From positions 29,808,640-29,872,639 of the forward strand of contig CM030833.1 of the NCBI GenBank assembly GCA_018105865.1: DNA of 64,000 bases. The letters run 5' to 3'. The position numbers and the translations under genes are program-made. The number at the start of each line of letters is the position of its first letter. Position 1 is the first letter of the stretch. Source of the stretch: Metaphire vulgaris. Its lineage: Eukaryota > Annelida > Clitellata > Crassiclitellata > Megascolecidae. The notes beneath the pieces were generated by a model, which worked only from the letters and a program-made list of their open reading frames with translations, had not been told where the DNA came from and did no database searches. Of this stretch, positions 48,101 through 59,845 are shown piece after piece.

Positions 48101-49974
48101 GAATATCCGTCTATATTAATTATCATAAATTGATTATTTTCAAATGTGTCTGTTCTACTTTTAGTCCTGTGCATTAGGTAGGAACATGGAAACGTGGGTT
48201 TTTGCACCATATGCATGAATTTTACAGACAGTTTGATATGATATTATTGAGAATTAGCAAACGCGACTAAAAGTTCTTTGTGGTGACAGATCGACAAACG
48301 GAGTGGTCTGATGAAACGATGGACAGGCGGAATGCCAAAAGCGAAAAGGCCGGCGCAGGCGGCAGCGGCAACATCTGCCTATGTCGCTGGTGTCGATCGG
48401 AATGCACTCGGCAGCCCCCAGCCGTCGGCGACACCAGAAAGGTATCCATGGCGTCAGCAGCATATCTGCCGTCGTTGTGTATCAATGCTCTTTCTACGCA
48501 TAAGTAGAATCTATTCACTCTGACGTTAACCGAATGCGACACATCGATGAATTCAGAAATATGTGGATAATATAGTTTCGGTCTTACTACAATAATACAG
48601 ACTATCTGCTTTAACCCCTTAACTGTGTATTTTTAAATGTAACTCAATGTAAAATGGACAGATATATCTGGGGTCCTCAGTTAAGGGGTTAAGGTACACA
48701 TCTCTCTCGTGTTATTTCTCTGTGTACTGGTACTGACATTTACACTGACAGGTACTAACAGATGGCGTATTGGTTTGCTTTTCTGTCGTCTTCTGTGATA
48801 GGTGTGCCAATGCGTTGTCTAAATTGGGTGGAGAATCACTTGTGAGCCAGTCAGCGCAGAAACCAGTCAAAGTGTCTCTGACGAAGGTGTTGCCTGTTTC
48901 TCTCGCTTCAGTCCAGTCAAAGAACGTTAATACAGAACCGTAGGTTATGTTGTCATCATGTATTGCACCTGACTTAGTGAGTTCTGAACTTGGACATGTA
49001 TAACTCTTAATAGGCTTTAAGTCATTCTGTGAAAAGTGAATGCATTACATAATGTAATGTAACATAATTCTTGTGTAGCACCTCTTCTGAAGAATCACTT
49101 AGAAGCTTATTTATATGGCTTATGATGTACATGGCTTATGATTTACATGTAATACTTTAGTGGATTATGCATATGGGTTTCAGTGATAAATAGACTGTAT
49201 GTATGAGATGTTAATGCTATCTAAAAGTTACCTTCAAACTTTAACTGGTTTAATTGGAAATTATACTGCAAATATGCAGGGCATACCTCTGGTATTTGGT
49301 ACCCCATGGCAGGGGGTCAGAAAATTAATTTGGAGAGTTAGCAAATCTTTAATTAACAAATCATGACATTATATTGACACAAGATTAAAACTGCAAATGC
49401 ACTTTTCTTGTTTTTACAAATGCAAACTGGTCTATGATGTGCTCAAAGTCAGTTTTCTCAGTTTCTTCTCTTTCTATGCCAAGTAGAGCTAGATCAGAGT
49501 TTTATGACACCCTCTTAAGGTGGTGCCCAAGGCATCTGCCCTACCTGTCATGCCATAGCTATGCCACCGCAAGCATGCGCGAAATACAGTGGCCCAGCCA
49601 GGAATTTTAGATTATAGTAGTTGAAATTGTCCTGAAACAGTCAGAATCATCAGTCAACCTTTTCAATAGGAAAGACTGGACTGAACGCAAGGGTGAAGAG
49701 GCCCACAGGTACAAAGAGATAGTCTGCATCGTTTAAAGACATTCTACTGAAATTTGACGGCACTAAATATATCATATGTGATGCGTTTGGTTTCAGATAT
49801 AAATGCGTTATGCCTTATCCTGCACAAAATGAAAATGAGCTTGAACTGAAAGTCGGAGACATTGTATTTGTAACGCGAAAACACGACGACGGTTGGTTCA
49901 AAGGTGTCCTCCAACGAACAGGAAAGGTCGGCTTGTTTCCGGGAAGTTTTGTCCAGAATGCTGGGTCTTCGTGA
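42129..49974 (+). CDS. SH3RF1: SH3RF1/POSH E3 ligase scaffold (complete, 12 exons)
   Basis: POSH is a RING E3 ubiquitin ligase and scaffold that binds active Rac and assembles the JNK cascade. Exons: 42129-42455, 42653-42714, 43609-43723, 43964-44062, 44716-44811, 45043-45095, 45633-45908, 46448-46615, 47044-47734, 48290-48441, 48802-48939 and 49797-49974 (TGA 49972-49974). Phases close, giving 784 residues. The RING at 12-52 has all ligands: C12, C15, C28, H30, C33, C36, C49, C52. SH3 domains: about 118-168 (ALYNYEAQ), 180-233 (ALYDF), 343-398 (ALYNYKP) and 727-781 (YKCVMPYP...GLFPGSFV), each with the ALYDY-like start and a GWF or NWY Trp. The long Ser/Thr-rich linker (about 399-725) is poorly conserved, as expected. 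The donor at 46615 (GT/gtcagt) was chosen because neighbouring GT sites break phase. Start: ATG in GCGATGG context directly before the RING. Confidence 0.93.
42954..43233 (+). pseudogene. Caspase p20-like exon fragment inside an SH3RF1 intron
   Basis: An open stretch between an acceptor-like GTTGTCAG and a donor-like CTCAG/GTTGAG reads [28 protein letters not shown] and [14 protein letters not shown]. This pattern (basic RG...D..L...F..LGF, then a D..L.C.....H block) resembles the caspase large-subunit segment that ends at the catalytic His of SHG; here it is VHN. No QACRG active-site block follows nearby. It is not in phase with, or needed by, SH3RF1. It could be a captured exon, a retro-fragment or chance. 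Family assignment is tentative. Confidence 0.35.
45412..45490. mobile_element. 79-bp mariner-like MITE with TA duplication
   Basis: CAGGGTGGTGCAAAA at one end and the inverse TTTTGCACCACCCTG at the other, flanked by TA on both sides. Lies in an SH3RF1 intron. A decayed relative ends at about 62573 (GGTCCACCCTGTA). Confidence 0.75.
46065..46144. mobile_element. ~80-bp TTAA-bounded MITE, divergent copy
   Basis: TTAACCCTTTGACCCTG start and GCGAAAGGGTTAA end; the core differs from the main subfamily. In an SH3RF1 intron. Confidence 0.55.
48611..48692. mobile_element. ~80-bp palindromic TTAA-bounded MITE
   Basis: TTAACCCCTTAACTGTG start and CAGTTAAGGGGTTAA end, with core TAAAATGGACAGATATATC as in the 37384 copy. 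In an SH3RF1 intron. A half copy ending CAGTTAAGGGGTTAA lies at about 50257-50292 in the 3' flank. Confidence 0.75.
49277..49569. mobile_element. hAT-like MITE, GTACCTAGGG family, older copy
   Basis: Collinear with 1721-2014 (CAAATCTTTAATTAACAAAT, CAAACTGGTCTATGATG). Flanks CAAATATG and CAAGCATG agree at 6 of 8. In the last SH3RF1 intron. Confidence 0.7.
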
Positions 49975-51955
49975 ATAGCGTACACCAAAGCAAGCCTTTG
50001 TATCTCAGTGTCGTTAATTGCATATCATGTGCTGCTCTCATCTGAACAGTTGGATTATTGAATTGAGCGTTTGTGTGATGAAGGTGACGAGAGAAAACGC
50101 GACGATTTTGTTGGTTATGCTTTGCATTATATATTTTGTTAGAATGTTAAATTGCACTTTGAGCAAATTCTTGTGCATAGCAACTGGTTTTGTGTTGGTC
50201 TAATTTCTAGAATTCTAGATGTCAGTGATAAATATTTGGATATTAAATTAAAATTTGTAACTCAATGTCAAATAAATCAGTTAAGGGGTTAAATCTAACT
50301 AATAGAACAATCTTTTGAGTGCTGAAGAATTTGTTGTTGTGCATGAAACAATACCTCTGTGTATTTTATTAGATACGAAACTGTATTGTATGATGTTTAA
50401 CGTAGGAATGGTGTAGAGAGTCCAGCATCTTTGTTTCATTAGTGAGTTATACCTTTTGTGAGCCACATTATTGCTGCATGACTATAAATAGTAACTAGAG
50501 TTTGCATTTGTCAGGAAGGATAATATTTTGGGTGAAAATTTTGTTGTGTTTATTTGATGAAAATCTCTGACACAGTGTGAAGAAGGCAGGAATTTAGCAG
50601 CTGCTGAAATGGCATTAAGTCATCATTCAGTACATCCTGTTTTTCTACCATCTCAACATACGAACTCTATGGTCCACATTCACCCTCGTACGACATGCAC
50701 CCGCCTATGTCTTGTGGTGGTAATTGTTTAGCGTATTTAGCAGTAAGACCATATTTGGTTGTACAGAAGTGCATCACTTGTGGGTTATGTGTGCAAATAC
50801 AGTTACTCTCTGTAAATACTGCATCGCTTGTAATGTTTTGACTTTAAGATTGTGTTTTGAATTGCTGTTGCTCTTGTAAGGGGCCGTCCATAAATTACGT
50901 TGGGCGTGACAACATACTTTATGGATGGCCCTAAAGCATGTCGGTGAGATGCAGCTGTTACTGATCTGTTTTTTTTTTCACTAGAAATGTATAGACCTGT
51001 GTTAGACGATCACTTTGTTATAGTTTTATGTAGTTGTATGTTAGGAAAATGGACCCAATCTCACAATGTTGCAGTATTTAAAAGCTATCCTGTGTTACAT
51101 ACCTAGTAATGCACCAGAAAGCAGCATTAGTTAGTTAGTTATTGCATATTGAACATTTGTAGTTGGCAATTGAAGCTACGTGTTCTTTGTTATTTGCTAC
51201 CATTGTGTTAATCTTTAAAACTTTCATGGTTTATATCCCAAACCTTCTAAGAACAAAACATTGTTACCAAAAAGCTTTAAAATTATGTATATTTGTTATT
51301 TTGTGAAAGTTGAGTGTAGAGTAATAATTTTTCGTGCCATATTAATGAGGTTTATGGTGTTTGGAACATGTTACAACATCACATCGGTCGTCCACTAAGG
51401 ATTTTAAAAAGTCTAATGCCACAGAGAATACATGTTAGTGTTTTTTGTATAGTAGTACTAGACACTCTTGATGAACCAGCATTTCAACAAGCACTGTGAA
51501 GAAACTGTCAATTGCTCACATGTATAAGAGACAAGTGTCCTTTTCTGAAATCAAGTGTCAATGTTGGTCTATTTTTGTGTTTTGTCTCGTGGATGTATTT
51601 GTCATCTGATTTATTTTTAGCCAAGTATGTCTGACACATGCCTAGCTTTTTATCGACTTGACTTGCCCTCCACCGCCTACCTTGATTTATCAATCCATAG
51701 TGTTATCAAACCATTTGTTTAAAAAATTGCACGTTATTTTTCTAAAATGATGATCTTAAACGAGTGCTTTTGTTATTGAAACTAAGAAACTAGTTAATCG
51801 TAGTAAGCAGATGTGGTTGACGCCACATTCTGCAAAATTCAAGAATTACCGAAGCATGTATGAATGATTTTGAAATGGTTTTTAATGAAATTATATAAGC
51901 ATTTAGGCAATGTAAGTTAATTTTGAAAATGTTGTACATTAGATCTTGGATGGCA

Positions 51956-52000
<45 letters not shown>

Positions 52001-54412
52001 CATCGGCTTCCTGTTCAGGTTTGTCTTCTGTTTTTTTTAAATGTAATTATGTATACATTTGTCTGGTTTGTGTGCCATGTTATTGGTTTGTTGTTTGTCA
52101 TCCCTTGTACTTATTTTTGCTTGTTTTTGTGCAAGTCCAAGTATCTTGAGTTTTTGTTTTATGTTGAATTGGTGAGCAAGTGAGATTTTATATGATATTC
52201 ATTGTGCATGCTACAGTTTGTTATCGTTGCCATGGTAGCAGTCTAAAGTTAAATTGATTTAGTTTTTCGTGTTGTTTTCTTTGAATTTACACATAAATTG
52301 CTCTAAAATCCATTGAACATTCTGTGTTGTCTATGTAATTTTCAATGGGTTTTTTATACTTCTTACAGATAATCAAAATTACTATTTTGATTGGTTGATT
52401 GATTGATTGACATAATAAATGTAATTGGGAACGTTGATTTTTATCGCAGAAATTATATTTAAGTCAACTGAGTTTCTGGTCTTTCTTTAGTAAATACCAC
52501 ATTGGTTTGAAACTGAAATGACTGGATATTTATATGTTACAATGGTCAATAACCAGAAGAGTTTATTCTGGTCATTGTGTCTTATATTGCTATTTTTGTG
52601 ATGTATATTTTATCATACATACAAGCTGTTTTATGGCAGTTTATCTTAATTAAGTTTGATGACATGTACTGGCATTACTGAGATTTGGTCACTCTCGTTG
52701 CCTATTTTGGGGTAAAATTTTTGCTGTAGTGCTGTTTCAAGTATTATATTTACACAGCATATAGTGCTATAGCAGCAAAACGTAGCCATAATATATTTCA
52801 TATTTGGCAGGATGGTTCTTATGATATTTTCATTCATTCGAATGCATGCCGGTACTAGTAGAAGTATGGTACTAGATGATATTTTTATGAAATCACCGTT
52901 TGAACATGTGCTGGTATGCTGTGGAGCCTGTTTCTTATTTTGTTTCATGAAATTGAAAATAGTTTTGTTTGAACTATTAAAAACAAGGAGACAAAAAATA
53001 TTTTCAACGAAAACTTGGGGAAAAGTCTTGTATTTCTGTATTTATGCTTTCACCGTTCATTTGAAGCTACGATTAAATTTTTTAAGCAAAATGTTTACTT
53101 GTGTCTTTAAAATAGTGACTTAATTAGATCTAATTAATTATTGGTAATGCCGTTTTCAATATAGAATACTGCATAACCAATAATCTAATTGTGAAGGCAT
53201 TCTGGCCTAGATTAACATTAATATTAACATTTATTAGCACAGTTTAAACTTGATTAATGTTTGCATCGAATTTTACAATGTTTTTGGATCGATGCTGACC
53301 AGGGTGAAGTTGGAAATAAATGCGTACTCTTATCAATGATGTGTAACTGTTTGGTCTGATTATAGTCAGTTTTATTATTAGTCACACAGCTTGACCTGGA
53401 ACCAGAGACCTACTGTCAATAGCTAGTCCCTCGTCAAACCAACCCCAAAATTTTGTTTTTCTCATTTCTTTTCCGGGCAAAAGGCTCAAATGTTATAACG
53501 GCATGAATGAATAAGCAAGGGTTGTTTTTAACTCTTTCAGTAATTCTTACATGCATCAATCCATGTGGTAGGGATGGGGTAAGACAGAATGGGACACAAA
53601 GTACCCCAACCGAATTCCTGGATCCGCCACAGCAATTATAGTGGCGTGGGAATTAATGACCTTGAGCAGAAATGTTGCAACTGTGACCGGTGGGATGGGT
53701 GGATGGATGGATGGATTTATTTTTCTTGCAAGAGATTTTTATCTACGAATGTTAGGAATCCTTGACAGAATCGAGTTTTATCTTTACCCATCAAGTGGTG
53801 CTATATAAATTTAATCGCGACTGCATTGCGTTGCATTTAGACGCGCAGTGTAGTAACGGTAGAGGCGCTGGTTTGTAGTTTCGTCGCGAAATGCATGAGA
53901 AATCGAACGTGTGGTATACCAGATGTTAAGTCCAGAGTTTACTAAACAAAGGTGTCTTATGCTTAGGATCTGGCCGCCTGCGTCTGAATTTCGTGGGACC
54001 GATTTGAAACCCCTCCCGTCTACGGGTTTATGACCAGTGGCGTATTTAGGCATGTTCCATGGAACAAGGGTTCCCACACATCATGAGGGCTGATAAGTGA
54101 AATGCATAGTGATTCAATTTTTAAAATGCAGTTCAGATCTGTAGAATGATATTTTTAAGTAAGTTACATGTAGTAGAATCTCGTGAATTTATGTAGAGCT
54201 TGCGCAGTAGTACCGAGGTTTGAGGATGCAGTGACGCAGACTAGAACTATAATCAACTATTCAAATTTTAAGTCGTTGGAATTTACCATTAATCTACATT
54301 AAATTTTCGCTACTGCGTTAGAGAAATTTGTAATTTTAATCACTTTTTATTAACTTTTATATTCTGGATTATATCATTGTGCTCTCATTTGGTTGGAAGT
54401 TTATTTGGTTAC

Positions 54413-54725
54413 AGGTGGTAGCCGCCCCAGTTATGACCGCCCTAGTTATGACCGCCCCGGTTATGACCGCCCTAGTTATGACCGCCCCGGTTATGACCGC
54501 CCCGGTTATGACCGCCCAGTTACTCTTATGGGTTTTGACGAAAAGCAGTGTATTGCACCCAACCAGACAAGAAACATTAACCCTAAACTATACTGACGGC
54601 AGCCATAGCTGGGGCGGTCATAACGGGGTCTGTAATGGGTACTAATAGCTGGGGCGGATGCCATTTTGGGCGGTCATAACTCATAACTGGGGCGGTCATA
54701 GCTGGGGCGGCTATAATGTGACACC
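54413..54725. mobile_element. Foldback element built from 15-bp GTTATGACCGCCCC units
   Basis: The left arm has six direct units of the type AGTTATGACCGCCCC after GGTGGTAGCCGCCCC. The right arm carries the inverse units (GGGGCGGTCATAAC, GGGGCGGTCATAGC) and ends GGGGCGGCTATAATGTGACA. Outer arms pair over about 25 bp (TAGCCGCCCCAGTTATGACC). The open frames across it encode only YDRPG-type repeats and are by-products. Likely a foldback or MITE-type transposon; superfamily unknown. Confidence 0.6.
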
Positions 54726-55401
54726 TTTTATTTTGGCTTTATAATTACATTTTAAAATTTCATCTGTGAGGCCTATCGCTCACTCCATTGCCGTTTAAAA
54801 CAGTAATTTAACGGCATTTGTTCTATCTAAATTAATTAATTTGTGCAATATTAACATCTTATTTATTTGTCATCCTCCATCAACAACGAGTGTAACAGGA
54901 TTGTCAGCTAATCCGTACACAGTCCAGCTTAGGGCCTGAAGGTGGCTATATATCAGTTTTATTAAGACGACGGAACGAGTAGGCACCGCGAGGTGAAGGA
55001 GCTAGGTGGCGGGACAACCATTTAGGGTAGTGAAAATTGGAGAGTATGGACTGAATGCTGAACAAGGAGATAACGAATGATAAAGTAGTTAATAGGTCTA
55101 AGCCTCTAAGGTATGGCCAGGGCCAAAAGTGTGAGTTGGAAAGGAGATGTTGTGTAAGGTTGTAATAATAATAATAATAATAATTATTATTATTATTATT
55201 ATTATTATCTAACACGCGAAAAATATGCAAAAGGCATTCTTTACTTGTTGACTGCAGGCCTGGGTTTCTCTTAGTCATGGCCTACTGTAGAGAAGAAGTC
55301 TGAGTTGTAATACGAAGTCTTGCCTATGAGCTGATCTGGCATACGGAATTTTGCTTGAGAGGCGATCAAAAGTCAAAAGTCAGAAAGCTTTCTTTAACCT
55401 A

Positions 55402-55849
55402 CAGTACTGCTCAAAATATTGTGAACACACGTGGATTTCGAAGCAAAACGAAGTTTAAGGCTTGTTAAAACATTGCAATCACTGAATCACAACCAAGAAC
55501 AACAATGCTGTATTTTTTCATTAATTATAGGCCTACTATTCTACGATTGATTTACAGAAGGCTATAGATATGCATGCAAAAATTCAGAAGAGTGTTGAAA
55601 CGAATTTCATCCACATTTTCTTGTGTCCCCATCTTCATTGCATCAAACCATATTAGAACAGTCAATATATTCTGCCTCAGTTTTACGTTACAGCGTTCCA
55701 AATGCCACGAAAAATAGTGAGCTATGTCAAACGACACTATAGAAAGTCTTCCAGAAATCTATTCTCTGTCAAATGTCTACAAAGTCGATCGAGATATAAG
55801 AGGGGTCTTAAGATAGCTGGTTTCTTCACAATTTTTTTGAACAGTACTG
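55402..55849. mobile_element. Tc1/mariner-like non-autonomous element, 448 bp
   Basis: Flanked by TA (55400-55401, 55850-55851). Ends CAGTACTGCTCAAAATATTG and the inverse of CAATTTTTTTGAACAGTACT. Halves of it recur at 8134-9013 and 22059-22345. A short open stretch starting MPRKIVSYVKRHYRK is a possible transposase N-terminal remnant. Confidence 0.75.
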
Positions 55850-56699
55850 TAAGCACTGAAAATCAGGATTCCCGTCTCTGCCATAGACGAAAGCACTTCG
55901 CCGAGAGGTCGTGGGTAAGTTGACTTTGCTATAAAGACTGACTTGACAAAGGATGGGCGTTGCCTCTGTCCAAAGCAGAATTCAAGATGCGGGCATTCTG
56001 TGAGAAGATGTGGGCACGGGAGAGAGAGACAGAGAGACAGAGACTGGAGCAAAAAATCAGCAAATTTAATGTTATGACATTTGATATATCCCAGTTAAAC
56101 ATTTAAGACAAACAATTACATTGCAAGACCCGGTAATAGCGCGCCCGTAGGCCTGTTGGGGGATTGAGGGAGCTGAAGGAAAGCTATTTGTCTGCTTTAT
56201 GGTTAATTAGGGCTCAGTGAATTCAAACAATTTCAAGCACGCAGCTATGTCTCGCGTAGACCTATACATTTAAGACATATCATCGCTGAAAGTTTCATTG
56301 ACGACAGTTTGTTTGTAAGTTTTTGGAAATATGATAATGATTTTTTGAGAACACGCGGTTGGAATAGTTTCCCTTCTCATTCGAAAATGAATACAATTTT
56401 TGTTATGTATCTCACTCCACTGCCATTGCGGTACTAGGCTACTTATTAGAGCGCTATATTAATTCGATAACTTACTATAACTCAAAGTTGACTAAATTCA
56501 AACAATTTCAACTTACGCATTCTCCGGATTTTAGCCGATAAAAAAGTAGGGTTCATATTCCACATTTCTCCATTATAGGCTTATAATTCTTTCTTGTATA
56601 AATCAAAGTATACGCTTAATGGCCAAAATCGCATGGTTATCTCACCACAATATTGCGCCTTTGGTGACGTCTATAATTGTAATGAAATGATATTGTGAA

Positions 56700-56886
56700 C
56701 AGTGGCGGCTCTAGGATTTGGCAAGTGGGGGGCCGTTGGGGTGGCAACTTCTAATCATGGGGGCCAACCATTTGTTGTTTAATGTATGTAGCATTAAGTA
56801 TAGGGTCCCAACTGGGGAGCCACTGGGGAGGCCAGGCACTCAATAGGGGGCACGGGCCCTCTTGCCCCCCGGTGGAGCCGCCACTG
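56700..56886. mobile_element. hAT-like MITE, CAGTGGCGGCTC family, perfect duplication
   Basis: Flanked by ATTGTGAA on both sides (56692-56699, 56887-56894). Ends CAGTGGCGGCTCTAGG and the inverse of GGTGGAGCCGCCACTG. Best-preserved copy of its family in the window. Confidence 0.85.
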
Positions 56887-57560
56887 ATTGTGAATATCAA
56901 ATGCAAATTAGCTTTAGTTATCTTAATATGGAATTTCGTCAGTAGGAAGATAGTTAGGCTAATGGTGTTAAAATGTTGCAGAATTACAGGTCTATACAAG
57001 TCTTCACCAGTTGGGAAATGTAGAATCAGTAAATAAAAGCTCGATTCGCCGCCTCTAATTACCTGGTTTGCTTCAAATCTATGGAAAACACCTGCACTTG
57101 TATAACCAGAGAAGACCTACGCGTTTCATATCGGTGCAGATGATCTCGGCGGCTTTAAATTAAAGTGTTTTGCTTCTGTTGACACGCGTCTGCGAATTCT
57201 GTTTTCAACTGTCGGCCATCAAAAACAAATAACAGGCGACAGCACCCCGTGCAAAGTGAGCGGCGGGGTCGAGTCCCTGTTGCACGGAGTCTGATAAGGA
57301 CGACGTCTGGTCTAGAATTTGGACGCCGAGAAAATACGGACGTGCCTTCGATATCGAAGCCTAAATAATATAGATAAAATATATCCAGGACCTTATTTAT
57401 CTTAATTCCGATGTTTTCTTGTATTCGCCCTCCAGGCAGACAGGACTCGAAGGTTTAATTTTCAAATCTGGACAATGGTACAGACTATAGATTCTAGTCT
57501 ATGTTTGAAATCTGGTCTAAAATTCTAAATGTTCTCGTAATCGGGGCCTTATATTTAGGG

Positions 57561-57690
57561 CTTTTTCGTCCGTGGCAATGGGGTCAGAAAATTACACTAG
57601 CGGATTAAGAAATCGTTAATTGACAAATAATGACGCTTCAGTGACGCAAGTTTGAAACTACGGGCACACACTTTGCTTGCTCTGAAGTTA
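57561..57690. mobile_element. Truncated GTACCTAGGG-family hAT copy
   Basis: Shares the internal order GGCAATGGGGTCAGAAAATT, a TTAATTGACAAATAATGAC-like block and CTTTGCTTGCTCTGAAG with the longer copies. Both ends are missing. Confidence 0.55.
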
Positions 57691-57899
57691 ACTACAGTGT
57701 AACGGGCGTGTATAGGGCCCCTTTGATAACGCTGATAGGCCAAAGGACTCGTCATGATCAGAGTGGCTCTTCTTAGACAGAGGAATCGGACTGGTGTATT
57801 TGTATTCTTTACCGCGGGTTTAAACTGTCAAGGACACCCGTTTTAGTGGATTCTCAGTTGGAGTAAGCAACTTAAGGCAACATTTATCTGATTTTCACT

Positions 57900-57906
57900 C
57901 ACTTCA

Positions 57907-57939
<33 letters not shown>

Positions 57940-58941
57940 AGTGCGCAGTTTGACTGCGGTAAGTGCTTCAGGCTCTAGGGTTCTAGTTGTTTAGATGCGA
58001 GGTATCCATGTTGCCTTCGGGCAATTGGAATGGACGCGAACATCGTTGAATTCGATAGAAACTTGTTTGTGCTCGATTTTAGAGTTCGAGATATCCTCTT
58101 TGTCCTGCTATCCAAACAGCATGCAGCGGTGGTTCCAGTAATAGACAAAGGGTGGTTTGAGCCCTCGAACCTGTTCACCCCCCCTCCCCCACCCACCCCC
58201 GCCAATGTCATCTGCCATCATCAGCAGCAGCAGCAGCGTCATCATCGCCGAGCCTTCTACCCTTCCATTATTCAGTCCATCTTTTCCAATTCTTGAAGAC
58301 CGATGTGGAGAAATGGTGCATGGCGAAATGTTTGATGTCAACATATCTGGTGGAGCGTTTGTTTTCATTACGAGTGTAATTAACCAGAGTTCGATGGCGG
58401 CAGAGGAGGAGGAGGAGGAGGAGGGCGAGGCTCCGGTGCGGTAGGTGGCAACGTCGGCCGCAGCCTTCGACAGGGGGCGCCAGGCGGCGTCGGCGAACGA
58501 GCGTCCGTCGGTCCCGCGTGATTTGCAACGTCCAATATCGTTGTGTCTCTGCTGGGGTGGGGATGGGGTGGAGGGTGACGGAGAAGGGGGCGAGAGTGGA
58601 GGGCGTCCTAAAAGCTGGAGCGGCGGCGCTCGGCCTCGTCTGTTTCGGTCGCCGTCGCCGCCGTCGCCGCCGCCGCCGCCGCCATTACACGGACCCCATC
58701 GTCTTTAACGAGAGAGCGTCGTCGTTGTCGTCGTCACGTGACGCGTCCCGGCTTCCGGTGTTGTTTGGCGGAACTGCTTCTCGGCGAGAAGAGACGATTA
58801 CGCGGCGACTGACGTCACATCCGGCGATTTGCTTCTTGCGCGCGAGAGAGAGATAGAAACGCTGTACGCGCATGCGCCGAGGACTTAAGTGCCTGCTGCT
58901 GCTGCTGCTGCTGTTAGGGGAGAGGGAGAAATTGCCAAAGA

Positions 58942-58995
<54 letters not shown>

Positions 58996-59167
58996 TAGCG
59001 CGGCGTTCGATGACTTAAGAGCTTTCGCCGGTCCAATCGTCCGGCAGTGTGGCCGGTGGCACTCTGTGTGACCGTGGTGGCAACTGACGCCAATCTTTCT
59101 CTTTTTCGAGTCCGAGGTTTGAAGAATTTCTCCATTTGCGCTCTTCAATTAAGAACGAAATGTGAAA
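57900..59167 (+). promoter_or_regulatory. GC-rich, CpG-rich promoter-like region with triplet repeats
   Basis: Contrasts with the AT-rich surroundings: abundant CG dinucleotides, (CTG)n at 57906-57939 and 58901-58915, short GAG and CCG runs, and (ATC)n at about 58943-58993. Immediately upstream of a candidate signal-peptide exon. Poly-D and poly-I frames across the ATC run are repeat artefacts. Promoter role is inferred from composition and position. Confidence 0.45.
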
Positions 59168-59237
59168 ATGACTCGACGGACTTTTCTCGTGGCAGAGAGC
59201 ATCGTTCTCGTTTCACTGATTCTTGTAACGGCTCCAA
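59168..59237 (+). CDS. Candidate first coding exon: signal peptide of an unknown secreted or membrane protein
   Basis: An ATG in context GAAAATGA opens MTRRTFLVAESIVLVSLILV followed by TAP. This is a basic start, then a hydrophobic core ending in a small-residue cleavage-like site, which is signal-peptide-like. The frame runs into a strong donor (CCAA/GTAAGT) at 59238, leaving one base of the next codon. A GC-rich region precedes it. No second exon could be recognised before 64000, so the intron may exceed 4.7 kb or later exons are unrecognised. Could be chance. Confidence 0.45.
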
Positions 59238-59845
59238 GTAAGTTTCTCTCAGAAGTGCAACCTCGATTTTCGTCCAACACTGTAGATAAAATGCTGCCCC
59301 ATGCACGGCCCCGTTCTTCGATATCCAAGTTCTGAAATTTTAAAAACGTACACAAAGTCTGTGCATTTTCCATTATTAGTAGTATTAGTTAACTTCTATA
59401 GCGCCGTTTTAATAATGCTCTTGACATCAGTCGATAGTCGTTCCTTGGGTTGGTAATGTCCCATTGTCAAATCCAAAAAATAAGTCCCGATTTTCCGGAT
59501 CCGGTTATGGCGGACAGGCAATACAGTGTAGACAACTGGTACGTTTTGAAGAGACAATGCTGGAAGTGAAGTACACGGTACTTGATAGTACTGTGAGAAA
59601 CGGGGTTTTATTAGTGTGAAATAATGTAACGTAAGAATTGTATAGCGCCTATTTCATTCCTATTCGGAGGCGCTTATAGTTGAGAAGTGATCATTTAATT
59701 TTCCCTCTGTTGTGTATGTAATCCATCGATTTTCCATTATTGGAGAAAACGTGATTTAGAAATTACATGTTACGCAAACGCTTATGAAAAATTTAAGTTG
59801 TTGCACCAAATATTTCGACCTCTTTCGATATATTGCCAGCAACAA

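Larger units (their letters stand above)
49975..57899. other. Long AT-rich intergenic region after SH3RF1
   Basis: Probably includes the SH3RF1 3' UTR; an AATAAA occurs at 50271-50276. Other contents: a mini hairpin GGGCCGTCCATAAATTACG...GGCC (50880-50932), (ATT)n at about 51957-52000, (GGAT)n near 53697, the foldback element (54413-54725), a palindromic (AAT)n(ATT)n run (55164-55208), a Tc1-like element (55402-55849), an hAT MITE (56700-56886) and a truncated GTACCTAGGG copy (57561-57690). No exon is supported by splice sites plus homology. Confidence 0.55.

Noticed and set aside
54379..54645. Frame encoding repeated YDRPG or VMTAP units, superficially like a repeat protein
   Set aside because: Arises from the 15-bp units of a foldback element; no start context, splice sites or non-repeat domain.
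57230..57300. Possible tRNA-like stretch (GGGGTCGAGTCCC with flanking GTGCAA/TTGCAC)
   Set aside because: Too short between the stems; no A-box-like D arm or anticodon arm could be placed.
58685..59148. Poly-Asp and poly-Met frames
   Set aside because: Translations of the (ATC)n run at about 58943-58993.
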